Of a stretch of 64,000 nt of DNA, positions 9,064-18,585 are shown piece by piece. The stretch comes from Candidatus Nanoarchaeia archaeon (GTDB taxonomy: Archaea > Nanobdellota > Nanobdellia > Woesearchaeales > JACPBV01). Position 1 is the first letter of the stretch; each line of letters starts with the position of its first letter. The notes under the pieces are model-generated. The model made no database searches. It worked only from the letters and a program-made list of their open reading frames with translations, and was not told the origin of the DNA. The DNA lies in the NCBI GenBank assembly GCA_028279655.1, contig JANQNH010000021.1:18938-82937 (forward strand). Direction: 5' to 3'. The position numbers and the translations under genes are program-made.

Positions 9064-10821
9064 ATGTCAAGAATAGCCGTTATCCAAAAGGAGAAATGTA
9101 ACCCTATGGGGTGTGGAGGATATCTTTGTATTAGGGTGTGCCCTGTCAATAAGATGGGAGAGGAGTGCATAGTAGAAGATGATGACAAGAAGCCTAAGAT
9201 AAATGAGGAGGTATGCACAGGATGCGGCATATGTCAGAATAGATGTCCTTTTGGAGCTATATCGATAATTAAATTACCTGAAGAATTGGACAAACCACCT
9301 ATCCATCAGTATGGCAAGAATGGTTTTCATCTCTATAGCCTGCCTACACCCATTTTTGGAAAGGTTGTGGGGGTTGTTGGGGTTAATGGTATTGGTAAAT
9401 CGACTGCTATAAAGATATTAGCTGGTGTATTAGAACCGAATTTGGGGAAATTAGATGGGAATCTAGACTATAAGGAACTGATTAATTATTTTAAGGGAAC
9501 TGAGGCTCAGGTTTTTTTTGAGAAGGTAAGGGATAAGAAGATTAAGATTAGTTACAAACCACAGCATGTTGACCTTATACCTAAGCAGGTTAAAGGTAAG
9601 GTGAAAGAGCTGCTTAAGAAGGTTGATGAGAAGAAGAAGCTAAAGGAGGTTGTTAAGGAGCTACAGATTGAGAATATACTGGATAATGATATCGGTAAGA
9701 TCTCTGGAGGGGAGCTGCAGAGGGTTGCTATTGCAGCTGCTGTTCTGAAGAAAGCGGACCTGTATATCTTTGATGAGCCAAGTTCGTATCTGGATATTAA
9801 ACAGAGGCTTCGTATTGCTAAGTTTATCAAGAATCTAGCGGATGATAAGACCTCAATCGTGGTGATTGAGCATGATCTGATCGTGATGGATTATATGGCT
9901 GATCTTGTGCATATAATGTATGGTAAGGAAGGATGTTATGGTATTGTAAGTCAATTAAAGGCTGCAAAGGCTGGGATCAACGCGTATCTTGAGGGTTTTA
10001 TCAAGGAGGATAACATCAGGTTTAGGGATCATAAGATCAAATTTGAAACTAAGCCTGCTGTTAAGAAAGGAAAAGAGTATATGTTGACAGAATGGCCTGA
10101 GATGAAGAAGAAATTAGGGAAATTTAAGTTAACTGTTGATTCTGGAAGTGTTAATAAGCATGAAACTATTGGGATAATTGGAGAGAATGGTATAGGAAAA
10201 ACGTCTTTTGTTAAGTTACTTGCTGGAGTGGAGAAGGCTGATTCTGGCGAAGTGGATGATAAGGTAGAGGTTTCATATAAACCGCAGAAACTGGAAGCAG
10301 ATTCTGATGAGTTGGTTGTTAATGTCTTGAGTGATGCAATAAAGAAGCACACCAAGGATATAATCAATCCTTTGAATATTAAGGACCTATATATGAAGAA
10401 ATTGAGCGAGTTAAGCGGAGGGGAGCTACAACGGGTTTCTATTGCCCTCGCTTTGTCTAAGAAATGTAAATTATGTTTACTAGATGAACCTTCAGCTTAT
10501 CTGGATGTTGAGCAGCGTTTGCTTGTGAGCAAGGTCATTAAGAATGTTGCTGAGCACAGCGGGCTTTCTGTTATGGTTGTTGATCATGATCTTTTGTTTA
10601 TTGACTATCTATCTGATAGGTTGATTGTCTTTGAGGGTGAACCTGCCATAAATGGTGTTGAGAAGGGGCCTTTTACAATGGAGGAAGGGATGAATTCTCT
10701 TCTTACTGATGTTGAGATTTCTTTGAGACGTGATGATGCTTCCGGAAGGCCAAGGATTAATAAGCCTGGGAGTGTTAAGGACAGGGAGCAGAAGAGTAAA
10801 GGGAAGTATTATTATGGATAA
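9064..10821 (+). CDS. rli1: ABCE1/Rli1 ribosome recycling ATPase (Fe-S ferredoxin domain plus two ABC domains)
   Basis: N-terminal two 4Fe-4S motifs (VCTGCGICQNRCPFGAI), two Walker A/LSGGELQRV signatures. Confidence 0.97.
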   Translation: MSRIAVIQKEKCNPMGCGGYLCIRVCPVNKMGEECIVEDDDKKPKINEEVCTGCGICQNRCPFGAISIIKLPEELDKPPIHQYGKNGFHLYSLPTPIFGKVVGVVGVNGIGKSTAIKILAGVLEPNLGKLDGNLDYKELINYFKGTEAQVFFEKVRDKKIKISYKPQHVDLIPKQVKGKVKELLKKVDEKKKLKEVVKELQIENILDNDIGKISGGELQRVAIAAAVLKKADLYIFDEPSSYLDIKQRLRIAKFIKNLADDKTSIVVIEHDLIVMDYMADLVHIMYGKEGCYGIVSQLKAAKAGINAYLEGFIKEDNIRFRDHKIKFETKPAVKKGKEYMLTEWPEMKKKLGKFKLTVDSGSVNKHETIGIIGENGIGKTSFVKLLAGVEKADSGEVDDKVEVSYKPQKLEADSDELVVNVLSDAIKKHTKDIINPLNIKDLYMKKLSELSGGELQRVSIALALSKKCKLCLLDEPSAYLDVEQRLLVSKVIKNVAEHSGLSVMVVDHDLLFIDYLSDRLIVFEGEPAINGVEKGPFTMEEGMNSLLTDVEISLRRDDASGRPRINKPGSVKDREQKSKGKYYYG

Positions 10822-10883
10822 TATAGTTCTCATTATAGAGTAGATAATATAGTTAAGTTTAAATACCCTGTAGGATTTCTTAG

Positions 10884-11321
10884 GTGAAAATGGCTATACC
10901 TAGAACAAATAAAACAACAAGACAACATATAGTTGATCTTCTTTATGCAGGTCTTGGATTTACGGAAAGACAAAAGGAGATAGCAGCAGCGATCTCTAAT
11001 ATAAATAAGTTAGTTCCAGGTAGTCTTGAAGTAGTTGCTTCTTTACCAAATGAACAAGGAGTACGGATTCCTGATATTAACGATAGTTATAATTCCCAAC
11101 TTCCTTTACAAGCAAGAATTCAGAGGAGATATTTTAATGCAAAAAATCTGGGATTGCTGCTTGAAAGGGAAGGTTTAAGTCAATTTCAAAGAGGGTCAAT
11201 TGACCAATCAGATTATCCTAATAGTCTAGGTGTTCAATTTGATGCAGGTAGGGGTCCTGGTAGAAGAAGTAAACAATATACAGTTTATTTAAGTGTTAAG
11301 CCAAAGCCCAAAAGTAGATAA
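10884..11321 (+). CDS. Hypothetical protein
   Basis: 145-aa ORF in its own intergenic context. Confidence 0.45.
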   Translation: MKMAIPRTNKTTRQHIVDLLYAGLGFTERQKEIAAAISNINKLVPGSLEVVASLPNEQGVRIPDINDSYNSQLPLQARIQRRYFNAKNLGLLLEREGLSQFQRGSIDQSDYPNSLGVQFDAGRGPGRRSKQYTVYLSVKPKPKSR

Positions 11322-11487
11322 ATTCTTTGTGAAAAAATATTTACCATAACATTTATAAATAGGTTAATCATCCTAACTTTAGTATCCAGTTAAAAATCAT
11401 CTTCTTAGGGGGAACCCTTTCTCTACCGTCGTGAAATGACTTCTTGAGTATAGAAAAGTATATTAATAGGTTGGTATCATATATAAT

Positions 11488-11596
11488 TCTTGATATGGTC
11501 AGAAATAAAATTTCTGAGCATGTTCAAGAATCTATGATTCTTGACATGAAGTATAATATCAAGATTGCAAAATTCTTCTTTTGTAAGTCAATCTTG
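11488..11596 (+). promoter_or_regulatory. Structured carA 5' leader: candidate three-way junction with a mutually exclusive terminator-like hairpin
   Basis: TCTTGATAT(11488-11496)/ATATCAAGA(11556-11564) closing stem; AGAAAT-aaa-ATTTCT (11501-11515) and TCAAGAATC-tat-GATTCTTGA (11524-11544) internal hairpins; competing CAAGATTG(11560-11567)/CAATCTTG(11589-11596) followed by TTTTGTT. Confidence 0.5.
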
Positions 11597-11607
11597 TTTT
11601 GTTCAAA

Positions 11608-12717
11608 ATGAAAGCAGTACTGGCGCTAAAAGATGGAACGGTGTTTTCCGGAAAGGGATTTGGAGCAGAGAAAGAGATAGGAGGGGAGGTGGTTTTTAAT
11701 ACCTCTTTGGTTGGTTATGAAGAGAGCCTTACTGATCCCAGCTATAAAGGGCAGATTTTGACTCTGACTTATCCTTTGATTGGGAATTATGGAGTAAGGA
11801 AGGATAGTTTTGAGTCTGATGGGATCCAGGTAGAGGGTTTTGTGGTAAGGGAGCACCAGGATTTCTATTCACATCGTGGTGCTGTTAAGGGTGTTAGTGA
11901 TTTTCTTAAGGATTTTGATATCCCAGGGATATCCGGGATCGATACAAGGATGCTTACAAAGAAGATAAGAGAGCATGGTGTGATAAATGGCTCTTTGGTA
12001 ACTTCTAAGGATAAGATCGATGTTGAGTCTGTTGTTGAGAAGGCAAAGAAGCTGGAGGATTATTCCAGTTTTGACCTATTGCCGAAGGTTTCTGTTAAAG
12101 AGAAGGAGTTTATCGATGCTAAGGGTATTGTGCCCAATAGTTCAAGCAAAGCTCGAACTGATAAGACAATAGCGATGATCGATACTGGTGTTAAATTAAG
12201 CATTGTCCGTAATTTTATCAAAAGAGGGGTTAATGTTTATAGGCTGCCATATAATGTGAAGCCGGATGAGATTAAGGACCTAAAGGTTAATGGTTTGTTT
12301 GTTGCTAATGGTCCTGGTGATCCTGAAAGGGCTGTTGATGCTATAAATGCTGTAAGAGAATTGCAGTCTGAATTACCCATAACAGGAATCTGTTTTGGGA
12401 ACCAGATTATTGGGCTTGCCCTGGGAGGGAAAACCTATAAGCTAAAGTTCGGGCATAGAGGGACTAATCAGCCCGTAAAGAATATTTCTGAGAATAAAGT
12501 ATATATTACATCACAGAACCACGGATTTGCTGTTGATAAAGACAGTTTAGATGGAACAGGGCTTAATGTTTCACACATTAATCTTAATGATGGTTCGGTT
12601 GAGGGATTGAAGCATGAAAGATTGCCGATACAATGTGTTCAGCACCATCCGGAGAGTAATCCTGGTCCGTGGGATACTGAGCATACGTTTGATGACTTTG
12701 TTAGGGAGTTGAAATGA
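11608..12717 (+). CDS. carA: Carbamoyl-phosphate synthase small subunit
   Basis: Conserved GLFVANGPGDPE, ITGICFGNQI, QHHPESNPGP; ATG at 11608 is the likely start. Confidence 0.95.
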   Translation: MKAVLALKDGTVFSGKGFGAEKEIGGEVVFNTSLVGYEESLTDPSYKGQILTLTYPLIGNYGVRKDSFESDGIQVEGFVVREHQDFYSHRGAVKGVSDFLKDFDIPGISGIDTRMLTKKIREHGVINGSLVTSKDKIDVESVVEKAKKLEDYSSFDLLPKVSVKEKEFIDAKGIVPNSSSKARTDKTIAMIDTGVKLSIVRNFIKRGVNVYRLPYNVKPDEIKDLKVNGLFVANGPGDPERAVDAINAVRELQSELPITGICFGNQIIGLALGGKTYKLKFGHRGTNQPVKNISENKVYITSQNHGFAVDKDSLDGTGLNVSHINLNDGSVEGLKHERLPIQCVQHHPESNPGPWDTEHTFDDFVRELK

Positions 12718-13805
12718 TAGCTACTACTCCGAAAAATACAGGGCATTCATCATTTGATTATGATTTTCAAAAGCTTATCATTCCAGAAAAGAGTGATTTT
12801 ATGAATAATAAACAAAAATCAAATAAAATTGAAATGAAAGTGCATTTTTGGGAGTTACCAGATACAATCAAAATTAGATTAAATAGTGTCTACTCTAAGA
12901 AGTTATTTAGTAGGTTACTAATTAAATTTAATTCAAAACTAATCTCCAAGAAATTAGGTGTATCTAGATCACATTTTTACCACTTAAAAAATCAAAGATA
13001 CTCAATTAAACCTTCTCAATTAGTTAAGATATCTATGCTTTTAGATGAGGATTTAAATGTCATTGAAAAAAACATTGAATATATTAATTCTACTCGTGGA
13101 GGGGTTTCAAGATTCAAATTTCCATTAGTTGGCGATGAGAATTTATCTTCACTAATAGGACATTGCTTTGGTGATGGAAGTATTTTTACTAAAAAACCAC
13201 AATTTAAGTTTTGTAACTTTAACCAATATTCTCTGGATGAAGTAGAATCAATTATTGAAAAACAATTTAAAAGTCCAAATATTGGTAAGACTAAAACTAC
13301 AATAGCTTATTCCTCACTAATTGGAGAAATTCTTCACCACTTTGGTGCACATAGAGGCCATAAGCTGAAATTGAATGTTGAATTACCTAATTGGATTAAA
13401 GCTGGAAGCGATAAAATAAAATCTAGGTTCTTAAGAGCATTATTTGATGACGATGGTTCTGTGTCTTCTTCAGGAAAAAATAAGAATATTAATCTTCATC
13501 AAACTGTTTTATGTGAATATAATTCTTACTCGAAAGATTTTCTTAAATCTGTAGCTGGTATGCTAAAAGACTTCAATATCAGAGTACATGGCCCTTATTT
13601 ATCCAGAACTTATAGTGTAGATGGAAAAAGGAGAAACGTTAATTATATAATAATAACTGATTGGAAGAGTATGGAAAACTTTTCTAATAGAATAAATTTC
13701 TATCATTCTGAGAAGAAAGAAAATTTGAAGAGGGTCTTAGATAGGAAAGAGTACTCAAAGAATTTTGAGGAGGTGAAAACAAATCCCAAAACGCAAAGAT
13801 ATTGA
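12714..13805 (+). CDS. LAGLIDADG-type homing endonuclease lying between carA and carB
   Basis: Two LAGLIDADG-like motifs ([25 protein letters not shown]); HTH-like N-terminal region; 4-bp overlap with carA stop. Confidence 0.85.
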   Translation: MIATTPKNTGHSSFDYDFQKLIIPEKSDFMNNKQKSNKIEMKVHFWELPDTIKIRLNSVYSKKLFSRLLIKFNSKLISKKLGVSRSHFYHLKNQRYSIKPSQLVKISMLLDEDLNVIEKNIEYINSTRGGVSRFKFPLVGDENLSSLIGHCFGDGSIFTKKPQFKFCNFNQYSLDEVESIIEKQFKSPNIGKTKTTIAYSSLIGEILHHFGAHRGHKLKLNVELPNWIKAGSDKIKSRFLRALFDDDGSVSSSGKNKNINLHQTVLCEYNSYSKDFLKSVAGMLKDFNIRVHGPYLSRTYSVDGKRRNVNYIIITDWKSMENFSNRINFYHSEKKENLKRVLDRKEYSKNFEEVKTNPKTQRY

Positions 13806-16800
13806 AAAAATAATGGTAATAGGTAGTGGGCCAATTATTATCGGACAAGCCGCTGAATATAAGCAATAAGCTTTATCAGAGTCGACTATTCCGGTACTCA
13901 GGCCTGCAAAGCCTTAAGAGAAGAAGGATATAAAGTAGTTTTAGTCAATTCTAATCCTGCAACAATAATGACTGATCCTGATATGGCTGATGCAATATAT
14001 ATCGAGCCTTTAAATCCTGAGATCCTATGTGAGATTATCCGTAAGGAGAGGCCTGATGGTCTTTTGCCTACAATCGGAGGGCAGACAGGATTAAATCTGG
14101 CGGTTGCTGTTGCTAAAACAGGAGTATTGGAGGAATGCAATGTTGAGGTTTTAGGGACATCTATAGAATCTATCGAGGAAGGAGAAGATAGAGAGCTTTT
14201 TAAGAAGCTGATGATAGAGATTAAGGAACCTATCCCTAAGAGCAAGACTGTGAATACTGTTTCTGAGGCTAAGGAGTTTGTCAAACAGATCGGGCTGCCG
14301 GCTGTGATAAGGCCAGCTTACACTTTAGGCGGAACAGGAGGGGGGATTGCTTTTACTGATGCTGAGCTTGAAAAGATTACACAGCATGGACTTAATCTAA
14401 GTCCTATAACACAGGTGTTAATAGAACAGGCAATATTAGGGACAGCAGGATGGGGGGAGTTTGAGTTAGAGGTTATGAGGGATAAGAACGACAATTGTAT
14501 CATAATCTGTCCTATGGAGAATTTTGATCCTATGGGTATACATACTGGAGAGAGCATAGTGACTGCTCCAACGCAGACATTAAATGATCATGATTTTCAG
14601 ACCTTACGTACCTCTGCTATCAAGATTATCAGGGCATTAAAGGTCAAAGGGGGATGCAATATCCAGTTTGCTCTTAATTATAACACTGGAGAGTATGTGA
14701 TAATCGAGGTCAATCCGAGAGTGAGCAGATCATCTGCACTTGCATCCAAAGCTACTGGTTATCCTATTGCCAGGATAGCTGCAAAGATAGCTATAGGTAT
14801 GACACTTGATGAGATACCCAATGATGTAACTAAAGAAACGAAAGCTTGTTTTGAGCCAACAATCGACTATGTGGTTGTGAAGATACCCAGATGGCCTTTT
14901 GACAAGTTTGAAACTGCAGACAAAAGAATTGGAACACAGATGAAATCTACAGGGGAGACTATGGCTATCGGCAGAACCTTTGAAGAGTCTTTGCAGAAGG
15001 CTATCAGAAGCCTGGAGGTAGGTAGATTTGGATTAGGGCATGACCCTAAGGATAAGGTATGTTCAGATAATGAAGAGATCATCAGTAATTTGAAGGTTGC
15101 TACGCATAAAAGGATGATGTATGTCCGGGATGCAATAAAGTGTGGGATCAGCCCTTCTGAGATACATGAGATAAGCGGAATAAACCAATGGTTTCTGGAG
15201 AAGGTAAAAAATATCTATGATATCGGAGAGAAGATAGAGTTAACCAAGGAATCTATTCTTTTGGCTAAAAGGAACGGATTTTCTGATGTTCAGATTGGTA
15301 CTGTTGTAGGGAAGAGTGAGAAAGAAGTGAGGCAGTTTAGGATTTCAAATGGAGTAATACCAACTTATAAGATGGTGGATACATGTGCTGCTGAGTTTAA
15401 GGCATATACCCCCTATATGTATTCAACTTACGAGAGAGAGGATGAATCAAATCCTACTGACAATGATAAAAAGGTTATTATTGTTGGTGGGGGGCCTATT
15501 AGAATAGGGCAAGGGATTGAGTTTGACTATGCTTGTGTACATTCGGTCTTTGCTTTGAGGGAACTTGGATATGAGGCCTTGATAATAAATAATAATCCTG
15601 AAACGGTTTCGACTGATTTTGATACATCTGATAAATTATATTTTGAGCCTTTAACGTATGAGGATGTTCTTAATATCATCGAGAGGGAGAAGCCTTATGG
15701 TGTGATATTGCAGTTTGGAGGACAGACCCCTATCAATATGGCTATGAAACTAGAAGAAGCAGGGGTTAATATATTGGGAACACAGCCTTCAAGCATAGAT
15801 ACTGCAGAGAACAGGAATAAGTTTGGTGCAATCCTTGACAGATTAGGTATTCCCTCTGCTGATTGGGGGACTGCTTTTTCGTTTGAAGAGGCTCTAAAAA
15901 CAGCAAACAAGATTGGCTACCCTGTTTTGGTTAGGCCATCTTATGTTTTGGGTGGAAGAGCAATGCAGATTGTGGATAATGATGAGGAATTAAAAGGTTA
16001 TATGAAGGAGGCTGTTAATGTCAGTCCTGAACATCCTGTTTTGATTGATAAGTATCTTGCGAATGCTATTGAACTTGATGTAGATGCTCTTTGTGATGGG
16101 GATTCGGTCTTTGTTGCTGCGATAATGGAACATATCGAGGAGGCAGGGGTTCACTCTGGAGATAGTGCCTGCGTAATACCTCCCCAGAATATTTCTGATT
16201 CTATCAAAGATAAGGTAATTGAATACACTAAGAAATTGGCTGTTGAGCTAGGTACTGTTGGGCTGATAAATATGCAGATGGCTGTAAAGGATGATGTAGT
16301 CTATATTCTTGAGGCAAATCCCAGGGCTTCCAGAACTGTGCCTTATGTGAGTAAATCTGTAGGTGTTCCTCTGGCTAAGATGGCTACAAAGATCATGCTA
16401 GGAAAGAAACTCTCTGAGCTGGGGCTTAAGGAGTATAAGGAGCCTAAGTTTGCATCTGTTAAAGAGGTCGTGTTTCCTTTCTTGAAGCTGCAGGGAGTGA
16501 TTCCAGAGTTAGGGCCAGAGATGAAATCTACCGGAGAGGTAATGGGTATTGATTCCAACTTTGACAGGGCTTTTTTTAAGGCGCAGGCTGCTGCAGGTGT
16601 TGAACTTCCTTCAAAAGGTAATGTTCTTATGGCTATCGGCAAGGACAAACATAAGATAGAAGCAATACCTCTGGCTAAGGAGATTATCGAGATGGGATTC
16701 AAGCTTTATTGTACAAGGAGTACTGCAGATATCTTCAAGGAAAATGGTGTTGAGTCTGTGAAGGTCCCTAAGATAAGGGATGATCCTCTGGTTCTGGAGA

Positions 16801-17024
16801 TGATGAAGAAAAAGGAAATACAATTAGTGATAAATATCCATAGAGGAAGCCATCCTAAGAGCGATTCTTCTACTATAAGGAGGGCTTGTGTTGAGCTGGA
16901 TATTCCATGTATAACCAGGATGAGCTCAACAAAAGCTGCCATCAGGGCAATAAAGGCATTGACTAATGATAAGATTTCTGTTAATTCTTTGGAAGAGTAT
17001 TACAAGGAATTTAATAATATATAA
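13783..17024 (+). CDS. carB: Carbamoyl-phosphate synthase large subunit, interrupted by a predicted 23-nt BHB intron (exons 13783-13858 and 13882-17024)
   Basis: Exon 1 (I/M)[24 protein letters not shown] plus exon 2 [44 protein letters not shown]... matches CarB; perfect SD GGAGGTGA at 13769-13776; no AUG at the conserved N-terminus. Confidence 0.9.
13859..13881 (+). other. Predicted BHB (archaeal tRNA-type) intron in carB mRNA
   Basis: CUGA(exon)/UCAG(intron) central helix, bulges AU|A and AG|U, splicing gives GAA TTC GAC (E F D) and restores the frame. Confidence 0.8.
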
Positions 17025-17145
17025 GGTAAAGATTTATAAATGCTAAAGTATTCACTACTATATAATTAATAATACTTAGAGATATTAGATATTTTCTTAG
17101 GTGTTTAGACAGAGATTGATTGCTAGATAGTTTAAAGGTAAGAGT

Positions 17146-18510
17146 GTGGTTGGAAGAAGAATGAAGCATATAAACAGACGCCAATTATTGAAGTTAGGTA
17201 TAGATTCAGTTAAAGTGGGTTTTGGGGCTAGTATTGGTTTGGGTGTAGGTTATACTCTATTTAACACCCCAACTGAAAAATATGTCAGGCCTGAGAAAGC
17301 TGAATTTAATCCAGAACCACCCGGGATAAATCCTTACAAGCAGTGGACGCTGGAGAAGGTATTAGATGATGGGTCTGTGGAATTGGAAGATATAACCTCC
17401 ATCATTACTGAAAGATTAAAAGAATTGGAAGCACTACTAAAAGGAACAGATGTTAATTTTAAGCCAGAAAGGTATGTTGACAGGCACCATCATGATGCTG
17501 TTATAAGCAGTAATGGCTCATACTTTGCTACAAAGTGGATTAGGACTACTTATAATGATAATGAACCTGTATTAAGATTACTCCATGAGCATGATAATAG
17601 CATAGAGGCATGGAGAGAGGGCATCATTGAAACATATTGCCTGATTGACTCGAATGCAGAAAAGATATTCTTACTTCCTAAGTTCTTGCCTGAACTTGAA
17701 GAGAGAGGGTATAGTGGACCTATTGATATTAAGGTTCTTGGTGTGAGTGATAATGGCATTTGTTCGTATGTTTTGCATCCTAGAGGCAAACCAGAGGAAC
17801 CTATTGCAGGAGTTTTTGCAGACCTTCCAAATGGGAGGATCCAGCCTTTTTTTCAAGAGGATCAAGGTGTAGAATGGGATTTTAGCAATTTTTGGATCTC
17901 TTCGGATGGGGAATTAGCTAGAATCATGCCTGATGGACATGTACTTTATTTTAATACAAATGATGGTTCTCTTGTTCCAGGAGGGTATGGTGTTTTGGAG
18001 GCGCTTAGTGAAGATAAACAAGTAGCTATCTTTAGGCGTGATAGTGTTCCGGGAAGTAATAGCCGTTTTAAATCCAATTATGTTGTTTTTGATCCAAGAA
18101 TGGTAGATGGGCATTATGACATGCGGAAGAATTTTGTTACCCGTCACAAGAGCACTAGTAACGGAGGTTTAGATTATCGAATCAGTCCCAACGGAGATGC
18201 TTATATGTCTATACACCATGTAAAAAGGAGTAGAAAGATGGGTCTTAGATGGCGTGATTTGGTGGGTCTCTTTAGAGGTAGCCCTAAAGAGTACTATAGG
18301 TTGATTGTCAATAGAAGAAATGGGATAAGGTATGAGATGTCAAGACCTGAGGTACCTCGTGACAAACCTTTGCATAATCCTTATATTATTCTGCCTGGTG
18401 ATATGGGCCAACCACATATTGCAGATAATGGAGAGGTTATTGTTGGAAGAAAGAGAATTCCGTTTTTTTCAAGAAAGGTACCTCAACCAGTAGGACAACG
18501 GCCGTTATAG
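17146..18510 (+). CDS. Hypothetical secreted protein with Tat-like N-terminus (NRRQLLKLG)
   Basis: Twin-arginine plus hydrophobic stretch; beta-propeller-like remainder. Confidence 0.5.
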   Translation: MVGRRMKHINRRQLLKLGIDSVKVGFGASIGLGVGYTLFNTPTEKYVRPEKAEFNPEPPGINPYKQWTLEKVLDDGSVELEDITSIITERLKELEALLKGTDVNFKPERYVDRHHHDAVISSNGSYFATKWIRTTYNDNEPVLRLLHEHDNSIEAWREGIIETYCLIDSNAEKIFLLPKFLPELEERGYSGPIDIKVLGVSDNGICSYVLHPRGKPEEPIAGVFADLPNGRIQPFFQEDQGVEWDFSNFWISSDGELARIMPDGHVLYFNTNDGSLVPGGYGVLEALSEDKQVAIFRRDSVPGSNSRFKSNYVVFDPRMVDGHYDMRKNFVTRHKSTSNGGLDYRISPNGDAYMSIHHVKRSRKMGLRWRDLVGLFRGSPKEYYRLIVNRRNGIRYEMSRPEVPRDKPLHNPYIILPGDMGQPHIADNGEVIVGRKRIPFFSRKVPQPVGQRPL

Positions 18511-18585
18511 TAAAGAATCCTTTTTTATCGGTACAATGTTCCACAAACTTTATATATACACCCAAATCCTTCTAAATTGAGAAAA

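Noticed and set aside
12714-13785. Whole HEG region as one large BHB intron joining the ATG at 12714 to CCAAAACGC
   Set aside because: I tested the plausible junctions and found no 4-bp central helix with 3-nt bulges; a free-standing HEG plus non-AUG carB start fits better
13773-13795. carB starting at GTG 13773 (MKTNPKRKDI) with a one-base slip at CCCAAAACGC
   Set aside because: That GTG lies inside the Shine-Dalgarno sequence itself; it needs an extra frameshift, so it is less parsimonious than an AUC start, but not excluded
13859-13881. carB 23-nt insertion as assembly error or pseudogene mutation
   Set aside because: The full BHB geometry coinciding with exact restoration of EFD makes random error unlikely, though raw reads should still be checked
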